From Taudactylus pleione (Eukaryota > Chordata > Amphibia > Anura > Myobatrachidae): DNA of 64,000 nt. Shown here piece by piece: positions 22,014 to 31,678 of this stretch (position 1 is its first letter; the number at the start of each line of letters is the position of its first letter). Location of the stretch: positions 17,656,501 to 17,720,500 of the forward strand of contig JAUIMM010000113.1 in NCBI GenBank assembly GCA_031769625.1, read 5' to 3'. The translations under genes and the position numbers were made by a program. The notes beneath the pieces were generated by a model. That model worked only from the letters and a program-made list of their open reading frames with translations. It searched no databases and was not told the origin of the DNA.

Positions 22014-22760
22014 TAGCAAAAATCCAGTATCTGCGAGGTTTTTCCTGCAGGTGCCGGATTTTTTCTATCCAATTAGGCGCATGTTTTTTTTCAATTTAGA
22101 GTCCCGGAAGGTTTTTTTTCACGCACCTCCAGAGCAAGTGTGATTTTTTCCAAAATCTTTATTTTTTGGGAAAATCACTGGGACTTGCTCTGGGCCCCCG
22201 GGGGGCACCCACCCTGAGGACTAATTATGCAATTGGAAATTTCCAGTTTGCTTAATTAGTCCTTAATTACTTACCTTCTGCAACACCGTCTTCTGCATCT
22301 TCTTCTGCATCCAGCGTCAGAAGCCAGGTCCTCTGCTGCAGGGTGAGTATGTCAGTGTGTGTGAGTGTTTGTTAGTGTTTGTAAGTGTGTGTGTGTGCAT
22401 GAGTGTTGTGTGTGTGTGGCCCCCCAGTGTCTGTGTTCCCCCCTGGAATGGCTGCTGGGAGAACTTCATTTGCCAGTAGCTGTTGCCGCTCTCACCAGCC
22501 CCTGGACCCTTCCAGCAGCACCTGGGACTCCCAGCAGCCCCCTCTTCAGTGAGAAGATAGAGGGGAAGGCACTAGGAGCCGTGGAGACCCCCGGCCAGGT
22601 AAGTGCAGAGTATTTTTATTTATTTTTTTATGCAGCGTGGGGTTTTCAGAGCTGAAAACCCTGTGACCACTTTTTTAAATTGGATATCGCAGATATTGGG
22701 AACGTGCATACCCACGGTATTCCAAAATCAGCCATTTGAGACAAAAGATATCAAATTACT
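22014..22760. repeat. Insertion inside the L1 relic, hairpin-containing
   Basis: L1 ORF2 homology ends at about 22010. The block has a strong internal hairpin at 22130-22191 (AGAGCAAG..CTTGCTCT with GTGATTTTTTCC against GGGAAAATCAC). The words AGTATCTGCGAG and TATCCAATTA near the left end have inverted partners TCGCAGATATTGGG and AAATTGGATA near 22680, suggesting terminal inverted repeats. A GT-rich stretch lies at 22345-22412. I did not find a target duplication. Confidence 0.5.
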
Positions 22761-23440
22761 GAAAAAAATGCCCACCCATTACATTTAAAAGGGCAATTAG
22801 CAAAATAACGCAAAGGGTACCTAAAGTCCCTTAAAACTGGGAGGCCTAGAGAGAAAAAATTAGTTACAGTACTTGTAAAATGATTACATCCACCTTATAT
22901 TTATAAAACATTGATAAAGCTATACATACGCTTTTTGGTGGAATTGAAACCCTTAACTTTTAAGGAAAAAACACGTACCATTTAACCAAGATCAAAATTG
23001 ACCCACAGGTTGGGAAGATGATGGGAAATGGAAAAAAACAAAGGAAAAGAAAAACAAAATGACCTGGTATATTTGGTCAGCATACTAACTCCAGGGGTAA
23101 ATAGGATGCAATAACTGTAGTTTGGGGAATTGACACAAACACCTCTACCCGTGCTCTCAAGGAACTTTAAATGCCAAAATAAAACTAGTCATTACAATAT
23201 GTGTAGCAAAACTGTAATCAAATAAACATTATATGAAAGACATACACAACTATAAGTATATAAAAGACCACACAGCAACTTACATGTGTCGCAGGAAGGC
23301 CATAGGCTTACCCAAAGTCCTGCTTAAGTAAGAGTGTAAAGTCAACAAAATATTGTCCAAGAATACAGAACATTAAAGGAAGAAAGTTGAGATATTCAAA
23401 CAAACGGGTCATGGGCCATTTGGGCTAAAGTGAAGGATGT
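22761..23440. other. AT-rich DNA between L1 ORF1 and ORF2 relics; no gene
   Basis: This is probably the ORF1-ORF2 spacer of the L1 relic plus decayed sequence. No endonuclease motif was recognised in any minus-strand frame. Confidence 0.4.
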
Positions 23441-24795
23441 TTCCGAGCGGCACCAGGTAACTTGACTGAAATGTCCCAATCCAAGAGGAGTTTGACCCCA
23501 GCTTCCAGGTTGGAGATAACATATGGCATTGACATGGTTAATTATTAATTTCACTAGAAAACCCCACCAATATTATATTTCTTGAGATCGAAGGGTTGAA
23601 GTGATGGGAGCCAAAAGGTTATGTTTAGAGATAGTCAGAGCAGAGAAATCCAGAACAAGTTGCAGACCACCGAGGATGTCAGAGTATCCCACTAACCATG
23701 TGGCTTGAACAATATGTTCTTTATTTGAGAAGACATTGACTCATAGAAGAGTATCGCTAGGAAGGGAAACAGAAACCAATCTGGGACTAGGGAGACTATG
23801 TATTTGGTCAATTAGTAGATCCTTATAGTCAGCATTAGGGAGCAACTTACGGAAAAGGTACAAGACATAATGCTCCAATTCTGAGTTAGAGACAGAGGGC
23901 TTCATTCAGAGGCGGCCGTACGGTCTACGACCACATGGCCGCCTCGATGTTTGTCCAGTTTGTCCGGCTCCTTCGTGCGCATGTGTGAGACCTGCTACGA
24001 CCAACAGCAGATGTTGATTGACAGCTCGCCCCGTTTGGAAGGCGGGCCGAGGGGGTGGCAGCCCAAACGGAGGCGTTCCCATGGGGGGAGGCCCGACTGA
24101 CATCACTAGTGATGTCAGTGGAGAGCTTCTGGCTCTGACAGAGCCAGAAGCTCTCCGGGGCTTACGACAAGTGAGACCCTACCCTAGGGTTTCGTCGTAA
24201 GCCCCGATGGTCGCGATGGTCTATGACCATCGTGACCATCACCCTAGCGGTCGCTAGAGCTGTGGGTGTAAACCCACAGCCTAATGACTGAAACAGAGGT
24301 GGCCGGTTAGGATGCAAGCGGCCGCCAAGTTTCTGAGCAACCGCTTGCATCCTCCGACCACCTCTGAATGAGGGCCAGAGTCTGGAATGCTCCATATTTT
24401 AATATTATTTCTCCTGGAGTGATATTCTATGTCCGCCAATTTATCCTTAAAAGCTTCCAACTCAGATTGTTGATGGGTATGTGTGGAGATAAGATCATTA
24501 TGTGAAACCACTAATTCCTCCATCTTGTATTCAAGGTGGTCAGAGCAAATTTAAATAGCTGTAAGATCTGATTTGACCTCTCAGATAGCCTCAGTGGGTT
24601 CTTGGGTAAGATCCGATTTAAAGGCAGCAAGGACTTGGCATAAGGTTTTAACAGCGAGTGGAGCGTTAAATCCAAGGAATCCAGCAACAAGTTAGAGGCC
24701 CCTCCAGACCTACAGCTGATAGCAGGAGAAGACACTTTTTGGCTAGCGGAGGTCACTGGAGGAGGAAGAAACACTTTAGCTCTTTTCGGAGGCAT
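23440..24795 (-). pseudogene. L1 ORF1 relic, interrupted by a MITE
   Basis: It starts with MPPKRAK at 24795 (the upstream in-frame ATG at 24846 is less typical). The N-terminal 95 codons are in one frame, then a frameshift near 24520 leads into SHNDLISTHTHQQSELEAFK, DKLADIEYHSRRNNIKIW and IPDS, the coiled-coil end and RNA-recognition start of L1 ORF1p. There a 478-bp MITE interrupts the reading. On the far side (below 23893) the protein resumes with NSELEHYVLYLF, LLIDQIHSLPSPRL and LLAPITSTLRSQ, ending in a WWGFLVKLIIN block near 23525. Stops and frame changes make it inactive. Confidence 0.8.
23898..24375. mobile_element. Serial-hairpin MITE with 5-bp target duplication CAGAG
   Basis: The ends GGCTTCATTCAGAGGCGG and the inverse of CCACCTCTGAATGAGGGC match apart from a few bases. 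CAGAG flanks both sides (23893-23897 and 24376-24380); deleting the element and one CAGAG rejoins the L1 ORF1 reading frame exactly, so the boundaries are secure. Inside is a chain of hairpins: a 24-bp palindrome at 24096-24119, a 17-bp stem with a one-base loop at 24121-24155, 24157-24205, 24206-24240, 24244-24257, 24259-24280 and 24310-24352. It has no ORF of its own. A 5-bp duplication does not fit hAT (8), Tc1 (TA) or Harbinger (3). Confidence 0.88.
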
Positions 24796-25274
24796 AGTGG
24801 GACAAGTGTACAAAACACAACAATACACACTCACAAACTTGTACACACCATTGTCCTAGACCATCAGCAGAAGGGAGAAACTGTGTGAATTATATACATG
24901 CAGAGCATGTGTGGGGAGAAGAAACAGGAATGGATTACATCTGGATTCGTAAAATGCAGAGTATCTTACACAGAAGTGTTGTAGCCAACCAACAGAACTC
25001 AGGTAAATGAGATTCCCACAGAGGCTTATGACAGCATGAACTCATTTGCCAGGAGGGACAGGGGCCAGCCACAATATTCCCTCTGACTAGCTTCTTAGGC
25101 AGCTGTGAGGCAAGGATGTAATCTTAAATGTTGGCCAGCTCACAGTAGAGCCTGAAACAGCAAGCAAGTTAATAGAACAAAGGCAAGGTGCCTTTCAGGT
25201 AATGTCCCTTATGGAAGGGTGCCATGAGCTAGTATACTCATTCAAAATCAATAGCACAGGAACCGGATGCCAGC

Positions 25275-26005
25275 AGCATGGAAAAGGCATGTCATTCCCT
25301 GATGTTTTTCCTGGAGAGAAGTGGCTTCTTTTCTGCCCTTCTTGACACCAGGCCATCCTCCAAAAGTCTTCATCCTTGTGTTATGCCAACAGTAAATCAT
25401 CTTGAGACCATTCATGTGTGGGTTTGCTTCGCCAAGAGAGTGGGATCACTCACAATTTTGCACAGCCATGAATAAAGAATGGTACCAAAACATCCTCCAA
25501 GAGCAACTTCTCCCAACCATCCAAGAACAGTTTGGTGATAAACAATGCCATTTCCAGCATGATGGAGCACCTTGCCATAAGGCAAAGGTGATAACTAAGT
25601 GGCTCTGGGAACAAAACATCGAAGTTTTGGGTCCATGGGCAGGAGTCTCCTCAGACCTTAATCCCATTGAGAACTTGTGATCAATCCTCAAGAGGCAGGT
25701 GGACAAACAAAAACTCATAAATTCTGACAAACTCCAAGCATTGATTAGGCAAGAATGGGTGGCCATCAGTATGTGGCCCAGAAGTTGATTGACAGTATGG
25801 CAGAGCAAATTGCAGAGGTCTTGAAACAGAAGGGTCAACACTGCAAATATTGATTCTGACTAAACTTAATATAATTGTCAATAAAAGCCTTTGACACTTA
25901 TGAAATGCTTGTCATTTTACTTCAGTATACCATAGTAATATCTGACTAAAAGGTCTAAAAACACTGAAGCAGCAAACTTTGTGAAAACCAATACTTCCGG
26001 GTATT
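25275..26005 (+). mobile_element. Tc1/mariner relic with an internal inversion
   Basis: The plus strand from about 25371 carries the C-terminal half of a Tc1-type transposase and then the usual 3' flank (words TTCAGTATACCATAGTAA and AACACTGAAGCAGCAAAC). The segment at 25285-25370 reads as transposase only on the minus strand, so part of the 5' half is inverted. The outermost inverted repeats are not recognisable. Confidence 0.8.
25285..25853 (+). pseudogene. Tc1-type transposase relic
   Basis: Plus-strand motifs: CVMPTVNHLETIHVW (25372 on), NKEWYQNILQEQLLPTIQEQ, FQHDGAPCHKAK with the second catalytic Asp, then SSDLNPIENL with the Glu of the DD34E triad, and a stop where Trp is expected (25678). 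The rest to the stop at 25851 is in another frame and ends HCKY. On the minus strand 25285-25370 encodes RLLEDGLVSRRAEKK and LLSRKNIRE, the normal helix-turn-helix to catalytic linker. About 40 codons holding the first catalytic Asp are missing at the junction. The enzyme would have cut and pasted its element at TA sites; this copy is dead. Confidence 0.82.
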
Positions 26006-26610
26006 AGTTAAAGTAGTCCTTGAATTTGACACTGTGTCATAAGGATATATACCAATTGTATTGTATTTAATGTCATCAATGTTTTATAGTAAAATATTTT
26101 TATCGTTATAAAATTTGGCTCAACTTGTTTATTTACAGAAATATAAGTGGCGTTCATTTCCTGTTTTATATGTGAATTTTCCCCTTTTGAGAAGCCAGCC
26201 ACGTCTCACAATGAAGCTGCTGTGTTTACTATAAAGGGTGAAGCCAGGCTGTCGTCGCTGAAAACACTATGTTATCGTTACTATTCTTGATTTGCTATGT
26301 TTCATTGTTGGTGTTGTTTTTGCTCTGTTTTTTCTACTCTGGGGTGAGCAGCTTAGTTCAGTTTATTAGGTTCACACCTGTTGTCATTAGTTTTTTTCAA
26401 TAGGCCAGTGAGTTTATGGTTCTGATCATTTAGTTAGTTACATAGATTTGTTTAGAGTTCAAAGCTTGTGCAGTGGTGTTCTCTTATCTATTTACTGGGC
26501 ACTGTAAGAGTTAATGAGTCATGCTTATAATAATAGCTTTGGTAAGAACAATATGTGTCTGTGTTAAAGAGTGTGTACATTAATATCACCATTAGTAGAC
26601 TAATAATTAA

Positions 26611-26643
<33 letters not shown>

Positions 26644-27159
26644 CATCTCTGTACAGTATAGTAACATAATATGAATTATTCTATAGTCCAGAAACTAGCT
26701 TGGCTGGACCATTAGCATTTGAATACATATAGATAGATCTCAAACTGCAAGCTAATTAACATTCCAATGCGTGTGGCCAAAACTCTGGAATTTGTTGTTA
26801 TACAAGACGGTTTAGAACCACTCCCACTAGTTTCAACTGACCAAGAGTTTCAGTAGACGTGGGCATGAGCTTCACAATAAGGATTAAAACAATGTTTAAT
26901 AAACACACCTATCAGGAGAGGGCAGGGGTTTGGATGCCCAAAGTGAGCCCAGGGACACAGGAAGCTGAGCACAGTCACTATTAAACATACTAATGGCATG
27001 GTTAATGATTTGTTTAATAATGTAGTGATATGTACAGTAGTTAGCCTATATGGGTATTTGCAGTAACTTGGTAAAGTGATTCATAGAGGAGTTTTTGTCT
27101 CTTCATATATTAGTTTTATATATGGCGGGCTGTGAGATATATATATTGTTGATGGTTAA
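26006..27159. other. No gene seen; AT-rich DNA with a TA microsatellite
   Basis: A (TA)n run spans about 26612-26642. The rest is mixed AT-rich sequence with no motif I can assign. Confidence 0.5.
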
Positions 27160-28059
27160 ATGTGTTTTATAGTCAAAGATGGACAATAGGAACCATGTGC
27201 TTGGAACAATAGTATAACCTGGAATGCCTAGGGATGTGTTATATTCTTGTGGTTTAGCTGTAATATGGTATGGTTAGAATTAAGATGGAAACTGGTTGAA
27301 ATATCAGTCTGTAGAATATATATTTCATTTCGATGTCAGCTGGTGATTGTGATTTGTTGAAGGAGAATGGCGATTGCCAAGTGCTGTTCCCTTTGGTGAT
27401 AAGGCCTAGAACCATGTGCTTGGTTCAATGGGGTTGTAAATTACTAATATTGTGATCATAGTTATAATCCTAGAATTTAATTGGTGATGTATAGTTCAAA
27501 TAGGTTTGTTGTAGTTACTATAATTATGATCATTGATGGATATCAGTGTTGTAGAATGATTTAAAGAGATCTAGCCTCATGGGAGTTTAGGCATGTAAAC
27601 AAAGGGATACCATGTGCCCCCCCCCATTGAATCTTGTTAATGCTGACTGTATTCTGGATGGATTGTGTGGTCTCTATTGAGCTGGTTGTATTAGATATTG
27701 GAGTACTATATAATTCAATGTTTGCCTGAAGATATCACACAGTTGTGGTGGGGGAGAATGGTGTCCCTTTTACCAAATATAGTTTCTAGGTAAGATGAGT
27801 TCCACATCTCACTAATAGGTATTGTATCTGAGAAAGAGCATTGAAAGTCTATTTCCCCTAATACCATGTTTTGTTAACAATTGGCATACAATATCCAGTT
27901 TGCATATTTAAGGAAGTGGATTGATAGATATGTGAATTACTGGATGCATTACATTGGTATTACAGAGCTATAGCATTATGTGAGTTTCCCTCATGGGAGT
28001 TTTGGTACCATGAGGTTTGGACAAAAGAACATGTGCCATCCCATCCTCCCACACTCCCT

Positions 28060-28060
<1 letters not shown>
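27160..28060. repeat. Degenerate tandem repeat, period about 210 bp
   Basis: The word ACCATGTGC (or ACATGTGCC) recurs at 27192, 27411, 27609 and 28029, a spacing of about 200-220 bp with one unit lacking it. Companion words recur around it: GGAGAATGG, CATGGGAGTTT and ATATCAGTNTTGTAGAAT. Divergence is high. The origin is unknown; it could be an old satellite or a non-coding part of a retroelement. Confidence 0.4.
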
Positions 28061-28093
<33 letters not shown>

Positions 28094-28106
28094 CTCTCTC
28101 TCTCTT
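28061..28106. repeat. (CT)n microsatellite
   Basis: A nearly pure CT run, interrupted once by ATT. Confidence 0.95.
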
Positions 28107-29139
28107 AATCTCTGTATATCTTGTATTTGATTAATACTGTTTTATGAGATACGATACTTTATGTGAACTATATGAGCATCAATTTGATTATATGAATACA
28201 CTTTTACCTTAGTAGACCTGGTGTGCAATGTCATATTGAAATTAAATTATCTTAATGATTCAAAGGTACGGTATATTATTCCTGGGCAATACTTTGCAAG
28301 TTAAGAAATTAATTATAATATGTTATTAAAAGAATAAAAATAGAATATTTGCTTCAGACTTATGAGATTAAAACAGGCAACAAACTGTAGATGCAAACAA
28401 ACAAACAAACAAAAGATGGAAGAAAAACCTAATACCCCTTAACAGTCTGTGTTGTTACTTTCTATTCTCCTCTCTTCTGGACGCAAGTGTACATGCGTTT
28501 AATTGACTGTTTCTATCTATCAGACAGGGTACAACTTGCTCCCATGAATTCATGACCATCTTGACATTTTAAGCTCTAACATATACTGTAGGTGCAGTCT
28601 TGCAAAAATAGTTGCATAACATTGAAAAACCCAACTTATTTCTAGCATTAGAGCATGCAGAAAGCACAAAAACATAAAACAATCTTAACAATTTTCAATA
28701 AATCTAGCATTATATCGTATGTGGTCATTTCAAAGGTGGTAAAATAAACAACATGCAGCAAGTCAGAAAGTATTAAAATGCTAAATATGGCTTTTCTCAC
28801 TTCAACACTGTAGAAACTCACTGACCACACATTAATTTGACAGCGACACATGGGAATTCAGTTGTGAACTTTCTAATTGCCAACACACATGCTGTTAAAC
28901 TAATACAAAAAATATACAATATTTGTATGGAATATATTTTACCTACTGACAATTTCTGCTGACCTTGTTAAAGTACAGGGTTTTTTTTTAATATTACTGT
29001 ACTGTACTTTGAAACAATAGAAAATACATTTCAGCAAAATCCATTCAAAAATTTCAGACAAATTCATACACATGTTGAAGTAATGATGTTGATGAGTACA
29101 GGACAGTGATTAGAAATCTTCTTAAGACAATGTGGCATA
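28107..29139. other. No gene seen
   Basis: AT-rich, unique-looking DNA with a short AAAC run near 28396 and a T-run near 28981. The frames present are short and lack motifs. Confidence 0.5.
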
Positions 29140-29460
29140 GAGTCAGGGGCACAGAGGGGGAGCAGCAAGTACTAATTACCAGGGCCCTGGCTTGTTGGAT
29201 CCCCAGCCAAGCACGCATGCTGTGTGCTGGGCTGCAGTGAGGCCATGGAGACTGCTGCCACTAAGCAGCAGCAGCAGTCTGTTCTGCCTTTGACGGAGTG
29301 GGGGGAGCAATCACACTGATCGTGCCCTCCCTGGATTTGCCCCTGGCTGAGGGGTTCACAGTACCCCGCTCTCCAGTGCAATTATTCTTTTATAATTTTT
29401 TTCATAATGGGTGTGTGGCCACACCTCCTGTATTTAAGCCACACCCAAAAAAATAACAAA
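29140..29460. repeat. GC-rich dispersed-repeat fragment
   Basis: It has a sharp rise in GC against the flanks, a CAG run (AGCAGCAGCAGCAGTCTG) and an imperfect TGTGGCCACACC palindrome near 29413. The abrupt composition suggests an inserted repeat, but no ends are clear. Confidence 0.4.
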
Positions 29461-30360
29461 GCAGGGTACATAAAAGGAAGAACAGAACCCTGACTTAAAT
29501 AATGAGATGCATGTTAACTGTCTCTAGATTATCTGAAATATAACAGGGGTGAAGCAGAAATGACAGCTAATTGCAATATACAGTATCATCCAGATGTTAG
29601 AACTACTGTAGGTTGTCTGTTGCCTAGTTACCAACAAGCTAGGAAATTACTCTGCAGGTTTTCACTGCAGTTAGTGTAGAACTGTTTTTGATTGGGTTCC
29701 TTTATGTTAAAAGCCAGGGAGTAACTGAGTTAACTGCTGGTGATAAAACAAACTGCTGGTATTCTTCCTTGCTATCAGAAAAGCCTGTTTTGATCTATTG
29801 TGTTTTGACTTTGGCTTGCCTTTTACATATTTGCTTGTTGCCCAGACCTTTAGCTATTGTCTTAGACTATGTTATTGCCTCATCACTAAATGTTTACTGT
29901 TTGTTATTTTTGTTCTTAAGCTCTTCTTTTCCTTCTTTTTCATCTTTTCATCTTTTTATTTTTATTTTTTTATTTCTTTATTATTCCAGTTCGTCTATAA
30001 ATAAGTGTTCTTTATAACATGTCCTTCCCTTCTGTCTATTCCTTTATAATAAAATGAGACAAATGACCTCTGTGGTTTTAAATAATATTTTTATGAAATG
30101 TGAAAGAAAATGTTAAAAAACTTTAAAAACAATAAAAATATTGTTAGTATTGTATGTTATTGCAGCGAACAAGGAGAAGTAACACAAGGACTCACTATTT
30201 TATTTTTATTATTCTCAATGTAATTTGTGCATATATAGCAAAAACTCTTTGTAGATACCAATTGTAGAGCAATGCTACTTAATCTCACTGAATCATGTTG
30301 AACCTATTGTTGAAAATCTACACTAATTAACCGCCAATTAAGGCTGTTTAAATAAGCTAC
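29461..30360. other. No gene seen
   Basis: T-rich pyrimidine tract at 29930-29990. The short frames here come from T-rich sequence (Phe/Ser/Leu). The block 29690-29880 may be part of an old retroelement, but I cannot show it. Confidence 0.4.
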
Positions 30361-30383
30361 CATGAGCCAAGTGAGACATATGC

Positions 30384-30428
30384 CTTCTGAAGAAACAGGG
30401 GTGTTATTCCCAGAGAAATGTGTAAAGA
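30384..30428 (+). ncRNA. Possible decayed hammerhead-ribozyme-like motif
   Basis: CTGAAGA, a stem-loop (AGGGG..TCCC) and GAAATGTGTA are in the order of a type I hammerhead core (CUGAUGA, stem II, GAAA). The invariant U of CUGAUGA is replaced, so cleavage activity is not expected. The call depends on the Penelope-like interpretation. Confidence 0.25.
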
Positions 30429-31091
30429 AAGGGAGATTCTGGTCCAGCTCTAACGCTCCAGCTCACCCCGGTCCCAGATCCACCTGTGCTTGAATTTACA
30501 GTGCCGCTCTGTGGGAGACATCAGCAGCTTTGCCACTGCCTGTGATTGTGCTCCGGCACAGCTCAGATAGAGATCTTTCCACACTGAGTGCCTGGTGTCT
30601 CCGTGCCAGAGACATCGGCAGCCCTACCACCGCCGCAGTGTTCAGCGCTATGCGAGTGACTGCACCGGACTATATCAGGCTGTTCAAACGAGTCCAGAGG
30701 TCCGCCTGCACTCCTGCTGATGAGCGGTTGAGAGCACATTTCTACTAGACTCCCATCAGTGAGTATTATTTCCAGCACTCAATCCACAGTGATCTATATG
30801 CCTGAACTTTTGACAACATAAGTGGAACATTTTCTACAATACATTGCACACCAAAAATTGAAACTATACATTGGGGTTTATATGCTGGCAAAGCATCTAC
30901 AGAGAAACATTTATCCATCCACTATCCTTACATGCTAGCAATTGCATATACTTTCTGAGACTCCTATCCAAGAAAAGACTTTAGAGGCTCTACATAGAGC
31001 TTGATCAGATCCCAGCACTGGATCACATATATTGTTCTCTATTTATATTTATATTTTAACTGTTTGATTGTCTGTTATATTGTCAGTTTGT

Positions 31092-31099
31092 GAATAAAT
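31092..31099. repeat. Target-site duplication of hAT copy B, left
   Basis: GAATAAAT directly precedes TAGGGGTGTGCA and is repeated exactly at 36371-36378. Eight bases is the hAT-specific length. Confidence 0.9.
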
Positions 31100-31678
31100 T
31101 AGGGGTGTGCACCGGCCACTTTTCATGTTTTGTATTTTGGTTTTGGATCTGGATCTTTCTTCGTGTTTTGGATCTGGATTGGTTTTGCCAAAACCACCTT
31201 TCCGTGTTTTGGGTTCTGGGTTTTGTGTTTTGGATCTGTATTTTTTTTTAAAAAAGCATAAAAACAGTTAAAATCACAGAATTTGTGGGTTTTTCTACTC
31301 CTATGCTATTATTAACCTCAATAACCTTAATTTCCACTCATTTCCAGTCTATTCTGAACACCTCACACCTCATAATAGTGTTTTTATGTCCAAAAGGTTG
31401 CACCGAGGTAGCTGAATGACTATGCTAAGCAACACGAGTGGGCGGCACAAACACGTGGCCCATCTAGGAGTGACACTGCAGTGGCAAACAGGATGGCAGT
31501 TTCAAAAAACTAGGCCCCAAACAGTACACAATGCAAAGAAAAAAAAGAGGTGCAAGATAGAATTGTCCTTGGGCCCTCCCACCCACCCTTATGTTGTATA
31601 AACAGGACATGCACACTTTAACAAACCAATAATTTCAGCGCCAGGGTCTGCCACATGACTGTGGCTGAAATGATTGGT
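31100..31678 (-). other. 3' tail and terminal repeat of hAT copy B
   Basis: This is the inverse of the copy A tail, including the GATCTGGAT-type word repeats and the terminus TAGGGGTGTGCACCGGCC. An ATTTCAGCC-type small insertion relative to copy A is visible near 31622-31680. Confidence 0.75.

Larger units (their letters stand above)
20930..24880 (-). mobile_element. L1-clade LINE relic, copy 2, carrying two insertions
   Basis: On the minus strand, the ORF1 start is near 24795, ORF1 runs to about 23440 (interrupted by a MITE at 23898-24375), an AT-rich spacer follows, and ORF2 reverse-transcriptase and post-RT blocks lie from about 22010 to 20935. The interval between ORF1 and the RT is only about 1.4 kb including a second insertion, so the endonuclease domain has been lost. 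The element also lacks its own 3' end; the sequence below 20930 is another repeat. Confidence 0.8.

Noticed and set aside
22365..22655. 96-codon frame with a Cys/Val-rich start
   Set aside because: The start is a GT-rich simple repeat and the rest belongs to an inserted repeat; no domain recognised.
30530..30778. Frames of 71-72 codons on both strands
   Set aside because: Both lie in the GC-rich leader of the probable Penelope-like relic; mutual shadows without motifs.
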